Shown: positions 1-11,720, counted from the stretch's first letter. The stretch is DNA of 64,000 bases from Inia geoffrensis (GCA_036417435.1 CM070913.1:17576680-17640679); one strand, 5' to 3'. Notes: generated by a model from the letters alone, not told the origin. Program-made: numbers and translations.

Positions 1-1389
1 AGGCTTCAACCCTCCGCTGAGGTTGGAGGTGCAAAGTTCAGCCAGTTTTAAGTCTTGGTTTTTTCTTTTCCACTGGGCTTTCTTGGGATTCCCCACCACA
101 TGCATGTGTCTTGCAATCCAAAGATGTATGGAGAGCTTTCAAAGCCCTTTAGAAGCTCCCTCATTTTTAGCACTTAACCCCATCCATAACCACAATCTCA
201 GGCTAGAAAAGAAGTAGTTTTTTCCTGATTGCTTCCTACTGAGGCCATCATTTTTAGTGAGAAAACCATGTGTCACCCCTTTCCCCCATCCGCAATCCAA
301 ATAAAGATTGCTCCCTTTTGGGTGGCTGGTTTTCCAGTGATCCCTACTCTGGTAAGACAACCACTCCTGTCTACTGAGTTGGGGGTTGGGTACTGGTTGA
401 CTAACCCCAGGCAACAAGGCCATAGACCTCTTTCTGTTCTTATCAGAAGCTCTAGCGGTTTTTCAAGATTAAGTACTTTATAATGTGCTGTCTGCTTTAG
501 GTCTATTTCCAGAGCCCCATGATAGTTGCTTTGAACAATTGTGACCAGCTTTGCATTTTGTGTGTGTGTGTGTGTGTGTGTGATGATTTGCTGACCTCTT
601 CACCCTGACTCAACTGGAAGTTCATCTCCTAGTATACTTTTGCCTGCTGTTTCTCTTTCAATCTTTCTGTCTCACTTTGTTTTAATTTATCTTTTATAAA
701 AATCAAGAGTTGGGTGTTCCTTTGTGATCTAGTGTTAAAAGGTTTTTTCCTTTTTATTAAGAGAATTAAACTTGTTTACATTTACTGAGTTGACACATAA
801 GTTGTATTTGATCTTAGTATTGTATTATTTTATGTAATATCTTCTGTTTTTGTAATGTTTTTAAAGTCTTAACTGTGTTTCCTGTTGGTCTATTAGTTTG
901 TGTGTGTGCGTATGTTTTTTTTTTAATGGAATTTAGAGAAGGTTATATTTTTGTCCTAGTGGTTATCTTTATAATTAAATTATTATATAATAATAGCCTT
1001 AGTCTTATATTTCTTTAGTCAATATCTATTGATTTCTACAGCATGTAACCATGTTTCCCTTACCATTTTCTTTCTCTCTTTTTTACAACTCAATTTTAAT
1101 TATTAGTATCTTCTTAGTGTTTACATTTGTATTGCTAACCTATGCTTATATTTTTATCACTTTAATGATATTATTGAAATCCTTTGACTCTTAACTCTAC
1201 AGGTGAAATAATAATCTTCCTGTACATCCTACCTTTTAACCTCTTTCTTCTCCAAATAGTTGTATGATTCCTACACTGTGGGGAGATATAATATTTTCAA
1301 TTTCTTTTATTACCTTGATCTTCACATTTGTTCTGTTCTTAGTTTTATAATTAATTATGTTCAATTCTCATTGACAGTCCTTTTACCTT
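1..1389. other. AT-rich non-coding DNA, no gene seen
   Basis: No coding exon or RNA gene could be supported. Open frames are short and have no recognisable domain. The pyrimidine-rich plus strand from about 600 onward looks like decayed minus-strand L1-type sequence continuous with the element that follows, but I cannot assign it with confidence. Confidence 0.5.
560..582. repeat. (TG)n microsatellite
   Basis: About eleven uninterrupted TG units, flanked by a T-rich left end and TGATGATT on the right. Confidence 0.95.
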
Positions 1390-2168
1390 TTCTTCCCCAA
1401 GGTATTTCTTCATTGACTAAAGTTGGTTTTCCAGCAGCGTACTGGAGAAGAACTTATGAGTATCGTACTCCTTGCATACTTGCATGTTCAAATGTTTGTA
1501 GCTTTGCATCTGAAGCTACCATGAGTGGTTGCATACTTAATCCTTGACTTACACTTTCTTTTCTTGACTATATTTTCATATTGCCCCGCTTCTGGGACTG
1601 TATATTTCTGTAGGGACATTTGAGATCACTTTGTGACTTTTCCCTTTGTAAACAACTTAATCTTTATGCCTGGCTGTTCTGAGATTCTGTCTTTATCTTT
1701 ATACTACAATAACTTTACCAGGATGTGTCTTGTTGTTAACCATACTGACAGGCACATGATGGACCCTTTGGTATGCAGATTCAGGAAACTCTTCTTGAAT
1801 TGTGTGCCTAAATATTTATTCTTTTGAATTGTTTCAGTATTATTCTTTAGCATCTCCAATTATGCATATTTTGCATTTGCTTTGATTACATTCCATAATC
1901 GTTTTTCCTCTAGGCCTTTGAAACGTTTTCTTTATTTCCTGTGCATTTTTTCACTCTATTATTTCTGTCCTTTAAGTCCCTAACAGTGTTTTCCACAGCG
2001 TTTATTTCTTCAGTGATTTTTGGTTATTCCACTGATGGCTTTTCCCTTCCCTTTTACTTATTTCCTGAGTTTTATCAGCTCATATTTTAATTTCTTCTGT
2101 TGCCTAAAAGGTAACTCTTTTACCTGAGTTTTGCATTTCTGCTTTGTGATCTTTCTTCATAGATGTGA

Positions 2169-2549
2169 TGTATTAGTTTGCTAGGGCTGTCATAACAAAG
2201 TGCCACAGACTGAGTAGCTTAAACAATTGAAATTTATTTCCTCACATTTCTGCAGGCTAGAAATCTGAGATCAAGGTGTTGATTTCTTCTGAGGCCTCTT
2301 TCCTTAGCTTATAGATGGCTATCTACCCTCTCTGTCTTCACTAGTCTTTCCTCTGTGTTGTCAGTCTCTTTATATCTTCTTTTTATAAGGACATCATATT
2401 GGATTAGGGCCCACCCCAGTGACCTCATTTAGCTTTACCACTTTAAAGATCTTATCTCCAGATACAGTAACATTCTGAGGTACTGGGGATTAGGTCTTCT
2501 ATGTATGAATTTGGCGGGGGCTAAGAGGGACGCAATTCAGCCCATAACA
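2169..2549 (-). mobile_element. Solitary MLT1-type LTR (ERVL-MaLR)
   Basis: In the minus direction this is a full MaLR LTR. It begins TGTTATGGGCTGAATTG, has the GGACTTATAA-like region, and ends in the typical CCCTAGCAAACTAATACA. The flanks TGTGA and GGTGA could be a 5-bp target duplication with one mismatch. It is inserted inside an older L1-class element that continues on both sides, which orders the two events. No internal retroviral sequence remains, so this is a solo LTR. Confidence 0.85.
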
Positions 2550-2779
2550 GGTGATTGCTTTGTTATTTTTTTGAATTCTTGTTAAATTATTTAGTTTTCA
2601 TTTTTATCTGCCCTTTTGACTACATTTTCTGGTTAAATATTCTTTATCTAATGGTAAAATTTACTTTTTTTCTTCATGTTTTTTACTTACAGTATTTTCA
2701 TGTTGATTTAATATATTACTCATTGAACGAGTTGAATTTTCCTGAACTGTCTTTTTGTTTAGGACTTCTGCCTGTATAT

Positions 2780-2804
2780 GTGGGGTGAGGTGGGTGGGAG
2801 TGGG
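2780..2804 (+). other. Possible G-quadruplex motif
   Basis: Four G-runs of three or more lie close together: GGGG, then GGTGGG, TGGG and TGGG. It lies inside old L1-derived sequence and has no nearby promoter evidence. Confidence 0.35.
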
Positions 2805-3299
2805 TATGTGTGCATGGTAGCCTTCCAAAGGCTCCCTTCTGCCCTGCTCACAGAGAGGGACTGCTTTCCACAACTGTGGTTCCTGAAAGTGAATCACTGG
2901 GGGTGCCTTCATCCCTGTTTCTCAAAGTGAAATAAAACCCATCCAGGAGACTTCATTTTGTCAGCTTTCTCACCTCTACTTCTGCACCCATTTTTGAAAA
3001 CCAGGTATATAGCCTTTGTGCTTCAGTGGTTTCACTTTAAGGAAGTCTTTTTTTTTTTTTTCCCCCAATACTTTATAGGATTTGTATCATTGGGCCCTGT
3101 CAACACTCTTAGCATTTCCTTTCTGCCCGACATCCTGTGTGGCTTTTGTTTCATTTCTGCTAATTTTGGAAGGCTTTATGTATGTTTATGAGTGAGTAGA
3201 TTATGAATTTCTTTTAGTTTTACTGAAAATAGAGTTTTAAGTCATTTTTTTTTCTTGATTTTTAGGATAAGATGTGGACAGATAATTCTTATTCAGTCA

Positions 3300-3440
3300 T
3301 GTTTATGATGGAAGTCAACTAGTAATTTATTGAGTGATTACTGTCTGCCAAACTCAGGGCTAAGTACTGCATATGGATTATATCCTATTTAATTCTTATC
3401 CTAGTGATAAGAAATAGGATGATAGATATTATAGATTAGC
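3300..3440 (-). repeat. MIR or L2 fragment, minus strand
   Basis: The phrase TTATTGAGTGATTACTGTCTGCC followed by a CTAAGTACTG-like block matches the complement of the 3' ends of ancient MIR/L2 elements. It is diverged, and its boundaries are approximate. Confidence 0.5.
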
Positions 3441-3984
3441 AATTTTATTTCCATTCTCTCTCCCTTTTAGAAATGTTAAATTGCTGCTATAGCTGAAAAA
3501 TTTATTCTCCATTTCTCAGACTTCCTTATAACTCAGGTTTGTGTGTGAACTGATGTGCCTCCATACTATTTGGAATCCAGACATGAGGTGAAGTCCACAT
3601 GCTTTTGCTTCTGCAAGGTCTGCAGTGGAGGCATTTGCTGTTGTGTAACAGTGATAACAGGGTGGTTGTAGAGAGGTAGAGTGTAGCATCCATTGTCTGG
3701 TGATGTGTTCTGAAAGCCTACAGTTGTGGTAGCATCTTTGGATTTCTAGATCCTAGCAGAAATGGCATGGGATTAGTAGTTGGGACAGTGGCTTCCTGAT
3801 TCACTTGATTCCAAATTGTGGCAGAGTCAGCAGCTCCCATGGAGGACCAGTGGTGTGGTCCTACTGGTGTCTCTTCTGAAACTCAGTCCAGAACATGCTC
3901 CTCCAGCCCTTCCTCACAAACTTTTGTAAACTCTTGTCTGACTCCAGAATCTCTCATCTAACTACTAAGATCGATCACAGATAT
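3441..3984. other. Non-coding, possible old unassigned repeat
   Basis: No coding potential. The run TTATTCTCCATTTCTCAGACTTCC resembles the start of an ancient interspersed repeat whose name I cannot assign. Nothing else was seen. Confidence 0.3.
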
Positions 3985-4200
3985 CAAACATTTCTATAGG
4001 GTTAACTGTGTGTCAGACACTGTTTTGAGCACTTAAAATTTGTTGACTCACTAACTCTCACAATAATCCTATAAGCCAGGTATTTTTTTTTTAATTATCT
4101 TTATTACGTATATAAGGAACTAAGAAACAGAAAGGCTGAAGAATTTTCCGGGGGCCTCACAGGTCTACTCCAAAATCCAAGTTCTTAATGACTCAGCTGC
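3985..4200 (-). repeat. MIR SINE, minus strand
   Basis: The block GTGTCAGACACTGTTTTGAGCAC, the CAATAATCCTATAAGCCAGGT segment and GAACTAAGAAACAGAAAGGCTGAAG follow the order of the MIR consensus complement. Confidence 0.7.
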
Positions 4201-4252
4201 CTTCATCTCAAAAATGAGGTTTGCCTTTATTTTACATTTTGAGATTTTATTT

Positions 4253-4594
4253 ATTTATTTGTTTATTATTATTTTATTTTATTTATTTATTGTTTCTGGC
4301 TGCACTGGGTCTTCGTTGCTCCTTGTGGGCTTTTCTCTGGTTGCGGTGAGCCGGGGCTACTCTTTGCAGTGCGTGGGCTTCTCATTGCGGTGGCTTCTCT
4401 TGTTGTGGAGCACGGGCTCTAGGCACGCAGGCTTCAGTAGTTGTGGCTCATGCATTCTAGAGCTCAGGCTCAGTAGTTGTGGCGCACGGACTTAGTTGCT
4501 CCACTGCATGTGGGATCTTCCCGGACCAGGGCTCAAACCCGTGTCCCCTGCATTGGCAGGTGGATTCTTAACCACTGCGCCACAAGGGAAGCCC
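4253..4594 (-). mobile_element. Long tRNA-derived SINE (CHR-1-like), minus strand
   Basis: The minus strand starts GGGCTTCCCTTGTGGCGCAG, the tRNA-derived head shared by CHR SINEs, and runs about 340 bp to a T/A-rich tail (TTTATTTATTT on the plus strand). The middle contains duplicated AGTAGTTGTGGC-type modules, making it longer than the roughly 200-bp CHR copies elsewhere in the window. Flanks GAGATTTTATTT (4241-4252) and GAGGTTTTATTT (4595-4606) form a 12-bp target duplication with one mismatch, so it is older than the copies with perfect duplications. Confidence 0.85.
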
Positions 4595-4759
4595 GAGGTT
4601 TTATTTTTTTAAGTTACTTTTAAGATCCAGTCTTAATTTTGTGAACAGTTGTTGGATATAGGTTTTATTTTTATAAATTCATCAGCTTGGTCCTATTCAA
4701 ATTCTTCCTACTAGAATATTCTGAATAGCTCTTTAATATGTTGCGCATATAATGGAAAT

Positions 4760-5330
4760 GGCACTGTCATAGAATTATGGAATATTAGGATTAGAAGAAG
4801 ACCTATTAATTATTTAGTTCAAGGATTTGGATTCTCTCTATAAATTTTTTGCCTATTTATCAGTTTGTCTGGGAGGTTCAGCATTTTCTCCAGACAGCCA
4901 TTCCATCTCCAGCCAGGATCTATTAGTAAAGTCTAACTAAGATTGAATTAAATATGCATTGTTCTGACGCCCATTCATTAACTCTTGGTAAATACATATC
5001 AGCTATTATTTCTGTTTCATATGATGGCTCTTTGGATATTTGAAGATAGTTATCATGCCTCCTGGAATCTTTCCTTTTCTTCTCTTTAGGTGACCTATTT
5101 CCAATTCCTTCAACACTTTGTCGGGATTTCCATTGGCTCCAACATACAGATTGCTCTGAATTTATTTGAACGAAGCACAAATTTAAAGTTGGGTGTGATT
5201 GGCAATGACAGTCTAGGACCTCACCACCCTTGTCTTGGATATTGTATCCTTTGAAGAACTACATTGCCTTATTGAATCATAATGAAACAAGTGTCAGCTA
5301 AATCTGTAACCCTTTTCGACTCATTCATCT
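4760..5330 (+). mobile_element. CR1/L3 LINE fragment, part 1
   Basis: The segment GGATATTTGAAGATAGTTATCATG followed by TCTTCTCTTTAGGTGACC and ATTCCTTCAACACTTTGTC matches the 3' part of CR1/L3 LINEs in order. The copy is heavily decayed with no open frame. It resumes at 5790 after an L2 segment. Confidence 0.55.
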
Positions 5331-5337
5331 GTTAGGA

Positions 5338-5789
5338 TTGTTTCTTCCATTTCTTTGGGGCTGTTCCCTTGCTCTCTGTGCTCTAGCCACACTGGATTTC
5401 TCTCAGCTGGTTACTGTGCCATGGCCACATCTGTGTAGGGCTTTTACACAATTGTTCCCTCTGTCAGGCTGGTGTAGTCTTCTTTTTCCTGCTCCAATTC
5501 CCCTCACCCCTCTGTCATGACGCCTTCCCATTTGACTGGTTATTTGCAGCACACCCTAATGTTTTCCATGTATATGTTGTCAAGTGGGCAGCCTTTCCTG
5601 ATATTCTGTCTATGTTAGGTCTCCCTAATCCATACTTCCAAGGCTCTGTGCTTCCGCCTTCATGGACTTATCTCACTCAAAATTATTTTAAATGTATAAT
5701 TTTCATGCAAGATTAAGAGTTTATGACCTTTTTGTTTACCTTTCTATTCCCAGTTCCTGGGAGAGGTTCAAAATGCATATAATGACTAA
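5338..5789 (+). mobile_element. L2 LINE fragment, plus strand
   Basis: CTCTAGCCACACTGG near 5380, TGTTCCCTCTGTCAGGCTGG near 5452 and CTGCTCCAATTCCCCTCACC near 5489 are diverged versions of the L2 3' region. It sits between two CR1/L3 pieces and probably interrupted one element. Confidence 0.65.
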
Positions 5790-6170
5790 CTGATAATAAT
5801 GGGACTTCAAATAATTTTCATTAACTATCATGTTGTTGGTTTTGACCCATTTAGTCCATCAAGATATTTGGGATTCGTGTCTGTGTCACCGAGAATATTT
5901 GCCAATGTCACTAACAAATTTCGTTTGCATGCCATTCATGTTCTTATCCAGTTGATGGCTAGCATCCTTTGTCTTAATACTGGAGAGCTCCCTCCAGGCT
6001 GATGTCAACCCTCTGAATTATGCCCATTTAGATAAGATTGAATTCACTTTGCCATATGACCATTCAATTCACATTTCTTAGTTTGTCTACATGATATTGA
6101 GATAGACATTAATTGCCTTTTTTGAATTTTGAAAAGAAAAAATAAATCCTACTACATTTCCCTGAAATAT
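5790..6170 (+). mobile_element. CR1/L3 LINE fragment, part 2
   Basis: GAGCTCCCTCCAGGCTGATGTCAACCC near 5986 is a well-preserved CR1/L3 phrase. Flanking text (CATTCATGTTCTTATCCAGTTGATGG, GACCATTCAATTCAC) also fits. It is likely the continuation of 4760-5330. Confidence 0.55.
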
Positions 6171-7465
6171 CTTGTCTTCTAAGCTCTCAAAAATTAGTCT
6201 AACTTAATTTAGTAAACATGCAGCTGGCTTGTAGTAAACACGCTTTCTTTTTCTAAGCTCTTACTAACTTTTAAACAGAATCTTGCTTAAGATTATGCTC
6301 TATAACATACATATGTATAATTTTTGCAGAACTGAGAATGAGGAAGAGTCACAAAGCACCTTTTTTGCAATTATGTTTATCACTCTCAAGAAATTTGTCA
6401 TCAACATACTATCTAATACACGATTCATATTCAAATCTCCCCCATCATCACAGTGATGTTCTTCAGAGCAAGATCCAAGTAAGGCTGATATGTTGCATTT
6501 AGTTCTCATCCCTCTTTAGTCTCCTCTAATCTGGAAGTTTCCCTGCCTTTTGCAGCATTGAAAATTTTTGAAGAATTCAGTCCAGTTATTTTTTAGAATG
6601 TTTCTCAGTTTGGGTTCATCTGATCATTTCCTCATGATCAGATTCTGGTTAAACATTTTTGGCAGAAATACCACGTAGGGGATGTGTTCTGCTCAGTGCA
6701 TTACATCAGGGGACATGTGATGATCATTTATCCCATTGTTGGTGATTTTAATTTGATCTTCTGGTTAAGGTGGTGTCCACCAAGTTTCTCCACTGTAAAG
6801 GTAACTTTATTTATTTGTATTTAAAAACTACTTTGTGGAGTGATATTTTCAAGTCTGCTCATTTTCTGAAATTAGACCTTTGTGTTCTCCACAACTTTTC
6901 CTTTTAGTGGCTTTTCAAGAATGTTCGTTTGTACCCTCCATAAGAGTCAGTGGGTTCCTGTTGGGTCGCTCCATGGCGAGAGGAATTTGACTCTCAGCTA
7001 TTCTCTAACAAGCTCTTCACCAAACATGAGCTTCATTTCTCTTTTGCCAATGTCTGTTCCATGGTATCATGCTGAAGATCAATCTCTTTGTAAGCAAAAA
7101 AGTTGAGTAGTTTCCTTTTTCCTCTGTTATATGTTAAAATTTCACTATAACCCAAGCCACTGTTCCTTTCTTGATATGTCCAGTTCCATCCCATTCAGCT
7201 ATTTTACCAATTGTTTTGTTACCTCTGTCCTTTGCACGCATTCTTGGCAGGCAGAGTACAAAGTACAAAGTATTGCACTTTGATCATTAGGTGCTACATT
7301 TGGAAATGTGTGCTATGCTTACCCATGAGAGGGTCATATTCTAGGCACTATCCTTCAGACACTTGGGACCGAGGACAAAAACACTAGATTTATCATTAAC
7401 TCATTAGTTTTCCTGGGATGTAGGCTTATTCCTCTTTTTCCTTTCTTTTTTCTTCTGCATTATAT
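6171..7465. other. Non-coding DNA, mostly old repeat-like
   Basis: No gene seen. The stretch 6598-6850, ending in CACCAAGTTTCTCCACTGTAAAGG, resembles a common ancient interspersed repeat that I cannot name. The rest is unassigned. Confidence 0.35.
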
Positions 7466-7690
7466 TCAATGGCACCATTTAACTGGAATTGCTTTTGCAA
7501 AGATCACCCAGCAGTTATTTTCTGCCTTATCTTACTGGACAGTTCTGTACATGTGACCCTGTTGACTACTCTACCTTTCTAAAATTTCTCTACCCCTTGG
7601 CTTTCCAGACAGGACACTGTTTTATTCTCTGATAGACAACTGACCATCTCTGCTACACTATGATTGTAAGTTTTCTCAAACATTTATTAA
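7466..7690 (+). mobile_element. Probable L2 LINE fragment
   Basis: AATGGCACCATTTAACTGG, GCAAAGATCACCCAGCAG and TCTAAAATTTCTC in sequence resemble diverged internal L2. Low similarity and no clear ends. Confidence 0.35.
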
Positions 7691-7844
7691 AGTAATTGAC
7701 TCTTAAATTTTTGGCATGAAATATATTATTGCATATATATTTTAAATATTTTTTGTTTTACTTAATTGTGGAATCTTTTAATAGGACAGAAGCCCTCAAA
7801 ATGATTCATTAGCAATCCTGTACGATGTCAAAGAAAAATTGCAC

Positions 7845-8835
7845 CAGAGTTAAACAGGCAAGGAAGACTTTATTCTAGACTATTGCAATAGGGGAGAGAG
7901 AGTGAACTCAACTCTGCTGAAACAAAAAGTGAGAGGGTTTTTAAGCTCTGAGGTGAGCTACTGGAAATGTACTAGAGGGCATTAGAAGGAAGTTTGGTCA
8001 GTGGGATTAGTCCATCTGTGTTGGCTGTCTCTTGTTCAAATTAGTCTTCTCCCCTCCCACAGAGACTGGGAGACAGGGGTGCTGTCTTTTCTTAATGATG
8101 ACATTTCAAAGGGATGCTCCTCCAGGTCCTTGAAAAAGAAACTCCTGGGTTATAAAACTGGCAGGATGGCTTCCCTGGTGGCGCAGTGGTTGGGGGTCCG
8201 ACTGCTGATGTGGGGGACGAAGGTTCGTGCGTGCCCTGGTCTGGGAGCATCCCTCGTGCCGCGGAGCAGCTGGGCCCGTGGACCATGGCCGCTGGGCCTG
8301 CTCGTCCGGGGCCTGTGCTCCGCGATGGGAAGGCCGCAGCGGTGGGAGACCCTCGTGCTGCAAACAAAACAAAACAAAAGAAACTGGCAGGAGGCTGGAA
8401 GATTTATCTACATTTCAAAGGAGCAGAGAAAGAATTTGCGTTTACAAGTTTTTTAAAAAATAAATGGTGTAAGAAAAGGGAGGTCAGGGGCCTGTATTCA
8501 GGAAGAAACCTGTCTGAGGTTTAGTCAAGCTGAGGGGAGCATCAAGGCATTTTGATCAGTGCAGAGTTATGGCTTCTAGCGTATCCGCCAATGCAAAAAT
8601 CACCATTGACTCGGAGTTTTGAAACAAGTTCCTGCTCATATGCAGAGGCCAAGGTGAAAAAGGGAGCTCTCCACCTGAAGAGAATATTAAAGGAAGAGTC
8701 CAAAGTTGTGGAAAGGGACAGGAGGTTCTGTGCTGGGAAGACAGGAGGCACCATGGCCCAGAAATTCAGTTTGTGATGATTTTGTTTCTGACCCATGGAA
8801 GGCTTTGATCTTGCCTCTGTGTGTTCCATACACAA
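7845..8835 (-). mobile_element. ERV LTR-like block, minus strand, interrupted by a SINE
   Basis: In the minus direction the block ends with AGAATAAAGTCTTCCTTGCC, a polyadenylation signal placed as in an LTR. The plus strand carries AACTCTGCTGAAACAAAAAGTGAGAGG, AAGCTCTGAGGTGAGCTA and GAGACTGGGAGACAGGGGTGCTGTC, a pattern seen in mammalian ERV LTRs. It continues on both sides of the CHR SINE at 8168. No gag, pol or env frame remains. The exact family and outer ends are uncertain. Confidence 0.5.
8168..8380 (+). mobile_element. CHR-type cetacean SINE, plus strand
   Basis: It begins GGCTTCCCTGGTGGCGCAGTG, the tRNA-derived promoter head, and ends in a (CAAAA)n tail at 8361-8380. A perfect 12-bp duplication AAACTGGCAGGA flanks it (8155-8166 and 8381-8392). 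It is the only CHR copy here on the plus strand. Its body differs at many positions from the other copies, so it is either older or from another subfamily. The long open frames across it are the usual artefact of the GC-rich SINE body. Confidence 0.95.
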
Positions 8836-9949
8836 AGAATTTTTATATTTTTATATCTTCTAATTAACTTGGAGGCCAGAGCCTTTGAGGCTGAGAAAAA
8901 GCATAGTTATTAATTCCCACACTTCACACTTCCTTCTCCCCTCACAACTTCCCTGCTGTCCTTTATGTAGGGTTTTAATATGACCTTCCTGTCTTGGTAT
9001 CGTTGTTCCCATGTTTAAATCCTGTTTTATACTATAAAGCTCTTACATTGAGGCTGTAGTTTCATTATTTTAGTTTCTGTTCAAATGACCTTGAAGTACC
9101 TGTAGAGAGAGCTAAAAATTCTTAAATATTTTTAACGGTTTAGGATTTTTATGGTATTCTTTTATTTTTTCAAAGACTTGATCTCTATCCTTCATTTATA
9201 AATTTCTGAGTCTGATCTTATTCAACAAAATAGTTAATCTCCATGATTTCTGGTAATCTACCATTATCTTAGCATCTAATGGGCATGTAATTGCTCATTG
9301 TATTCATTTGGAGCCCCAAAGAACAAAGGTTTTGCAATTTGGAAATATAATTTACTATTCCATGACTCTTCATTTCCACCCAGATGCTGGCCCTTGTCTA
9401 AATGCAGATCAATGGACATTGTGGGGCTTGTTTAAATATGAACAAAGTCTAAAAATCTAATATGATGATAATTTTTTTCCTTATATTCTGAGGACAAACT
9501 GAAGTTTTGTGCAGAATGATGTATCGCTTGCTTAGCAAACACTGATTTTTTTTCCTCCATCTTAAGTCACCAGTTGTTAACCGCTCAGTTTCTGTTGCTT
9601 CAGAGTTTTTGTTCTAAATTCTTTGTTTGAGATCTACACATCAGACGGAATATCTAACCAGATGATATTTTTAAAAGTTGGTAGCACTGAGTTATGACTC
9701 AAATGACTAAAAATATTTGTAAAAAATTAGTGATCAGTAGTTTTTGTTGACTAGCCTCTTGCATAGATTGCAGTAATTGTTTTGGCAGGCTTCTCAAGAA
9801 TAGGAAAACTCATTCAAAACACTTTTATTTTCTGTACAAAACTGGAGACTTGATACAAGGATTGGTAGGAGTGGACTAATTTCATGGATGTGTTGTCTGT
9901 GAGCAGGCGTGTAGAAGAATTTAGGGTCAGTTAACATTAATTTAGTTTC
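8836..9949. other. Non-coding DNA, nothing recognised
   Basis: AT-rich, with stops in all frames and no repeat family I can name. No RNA gene or splice-bounded frame was seen. Confidence 0.5.
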
Positions 9950-10140
9950 TACCAAATAACAAGTAATATAGTTTTAGTTATGTGATTTCACTTAATGTTT
10001 CCCTGTACCATAAGCAGTGGATGTCATCTCTATTTTACACATAAATAATCTAAGTTTGAGGAGTTGAACAAGTTCAAATTTATGCAACCAGAGTTAGCTT
10101 GGACATTTTAGATAATAAATAGCTGTCACGTATCAGCCTC
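9950..10140 (-). repeat. MIR SINE, minus strand
   Basis: CATCTCTATTTTACACATAAATAATCTAAG followed by a GTTGAACAAGTTCAAATTTATGCAACCAGAG segment follows the MIR core complement. Adjacent to a second MIR in the same orientation. Confidence 0.6.
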
Positions 10141-10159
10141 TTCTGTCCCAAAAAAGAGC

Positions 10160-10370
10160 TCTACAAAATGAATCATTTAACTAGTATAAGCCCATTGCCC
10201 ACAACTGAAAAAGGTATGATTATTATCCTCATTTTATAGGTATGTAAACTGAGTTCCAGAAAGGATGAAATGGTGTACGTAAGATTAAAGAGGTGGAAAA
10301 GGGCAGAGTTATGATTGACCCCAAGAATGGCAACTCCAGAGCCTGAACTCTGACACCATGCCGACCAGCT
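10160..10370 (-). repeat. MIR SINE, minus strand
   Basis: The core TTATCCTCATTTTATAGGTATG, AAACTGAGTTCCAGAAAGG and the CAGAGCCTGAACTCTGACACCATGC end match the MIR consensus complement in order. Open frames across it on both strands are not genes. Confidence 0.75.
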
Positions 10371-10984
10371 GGATGGTGTTTCCAGCATTGTCCACAAGGC
10401 GCTTGGAGAAAATGAAGGATGAGCTCATGGTCATACCTGTGTGGGTATCCATCCTCCCTCCAAGATGGAGTAGGTGTGGTGGGTGGGTGGTGGGAGAGAT
10501 TATGCACACAGCTCTGTGCCAGGTGATTTGCTGTCCGCAGCTGCTCCTGAGTCCTCCCTAGGCTGGACTGTTTCCAAGGAAACATGAAAAGGTGTTGGAA
10601 ATTTGGATACAGTATTCTGATCCTTAATGACAGAAAAAAAAAGTAAACACTGCAGTTATCTACTCCACTCAGACATTGTTTCCTACTGCTCTAGCCCCAG
10701 AACTAGGTTTTAGGGGGCAGCTGGTCAGTGGGGCTCCCCTCGCCTCTGTGTATGGAACTGGAGGATTATGACTCAGGGCCTTTTCTAATCGGTGTCTTTG
10801 CTTTCTGTATCATGCATGTATCACCAGGTTATTGGCACTTAGGCTGAAGTTTGAAAGACTTCATCTGATTTAGGCTTGTGGATCTTCTCTCTGTTAGTAA
10901 TGTACCCTGTTTCACACCAGACCCAATTCTCAAGTGAACTTAAGACCATATTTTGTTCATTGCAGCCTAGGTTACTACCTGGCA
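10371..10984. other. Non-coding DNA, nothing recognised
   Basis: Somewhat higher GC near 10420-10570 but no CpG cluster, exon signal or named repeat. Confidence 0.4.
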
Positions 10985-11225
10985 TGATGGCATAGTGTCT
11001 ACAGGTATAGACACTGGTGCCTGGCTTCTTGGGCTCAAATCTCAGGGCTCCTGTGATATATTGTCCAGGTTATTTAAACTCTTAGTGCTTCAGTTTCCTT
11101 GCCAGAAAAAATGAGGATGGTACAGTAATAGTACTTATATCATGAGGTCTAAATAAGATAATACATTTAAAGTGCTAAAGAGCAGTGCTGACAAGGCATG
11201 TTACCTTGTAAGTATTATGATCAAA
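10985..11225 (+). repeat. Near full-length MIR SINE, plus strand
   Basis: All MIR parts occur in order: GGCATAGTG, a GCTCAAATCTCAGGGCTCC tRNA-like part, GTTATTTAAACTCTTAGTGCTTCAG, GATGGTACAGTAATAGTAC, ATCATGAGGTCTAAATAAGATAATAC, and an AAAGTGCT end. Confidence 0.8.
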
Positions 11226-11339
11226 TGGGATAGTATTAGGAATGTATGGAGGAATAGAATTAATATATAGAAGAATTAGAATAATTACTTAATGTAATTA
11301 CTTAATAAAATATTTAGCAAATATTAATTGAAAATCTAT

Positions 11340-11720
11340 TGTGTGAGGCATCATGCTGGTCAAAAGTGTTTATATTTTTCCTGTGCCCTGAAGGATGTTA
11401 CAATTTTTAAGAAATATAAGTTATAAATATGTTTGAGATTTACGTGCCTGATAAGAACCATTTAATGAAAACATAGGGGAGGCAGAGAGGAGTTATTTCT
11501 GTTGTTACAGTGAGGGGAGCATCATTAATCAGGATGGGGAGAATTTCAATTGATGGTATTTGGGTTTTGGTGGAAGGTACCACTGGCAGAGGAAACCATA
11601 TGAGCAAAAAGCATGAGGCAATTTATATTTAGGGAATGATGTGTTCTGATAGGTGTCCTGCTGGAGAGTAGTGAAAGCCGTTTGGATAAGTATAGAGACT
11701 GTGACCGTAGGGAAGCAAAG
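11340..11720 (-). mobile_element. Probable L2 LINE fragment, minus strand
   Basis: GTGTGAGGCATCATGCTGG near 11340 and CATATGAGCAAAAAGCATGAGGCAA near 11597 are diverged complements of L2. No frame is intact. Confidence 0.45.

Larger units (their letters stand above)
1390..3240 (-). mobile_element. Old L1/HAL1-class LINE fragment, minus strand, split by an LTR
   Basis: The plus strand reads as the complement of the ORF1-side region of ancient mammalian L1/HAL1 elements: a TCTTTATCTTTA phrase near 1690, CCAGGATGTGTCTTG near 1719, GGCACATGATGGACCC near 1751, then T-rich blocks to about 2160. The same kind of sequence resumes after the inserted LTR, with GACTTCTGCCTGTATATG near 2763. All frames are broken. 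It is the opposite orientation of the related element at 59800-61250. Whether it is HAL1 or an L1M subfamily cannot be settled by eye. Confidence 0.55.

Noticed and set aside
8001..8524. Overlapping open frames of up to 151 residues on both strands
   Set aside because: They run through the CHR SINE at 8168-8380 in several frames at once. The GC-rich SINE body has few stops, and the SLVAQWLG-type peptide is a known artefact of this SINE head.
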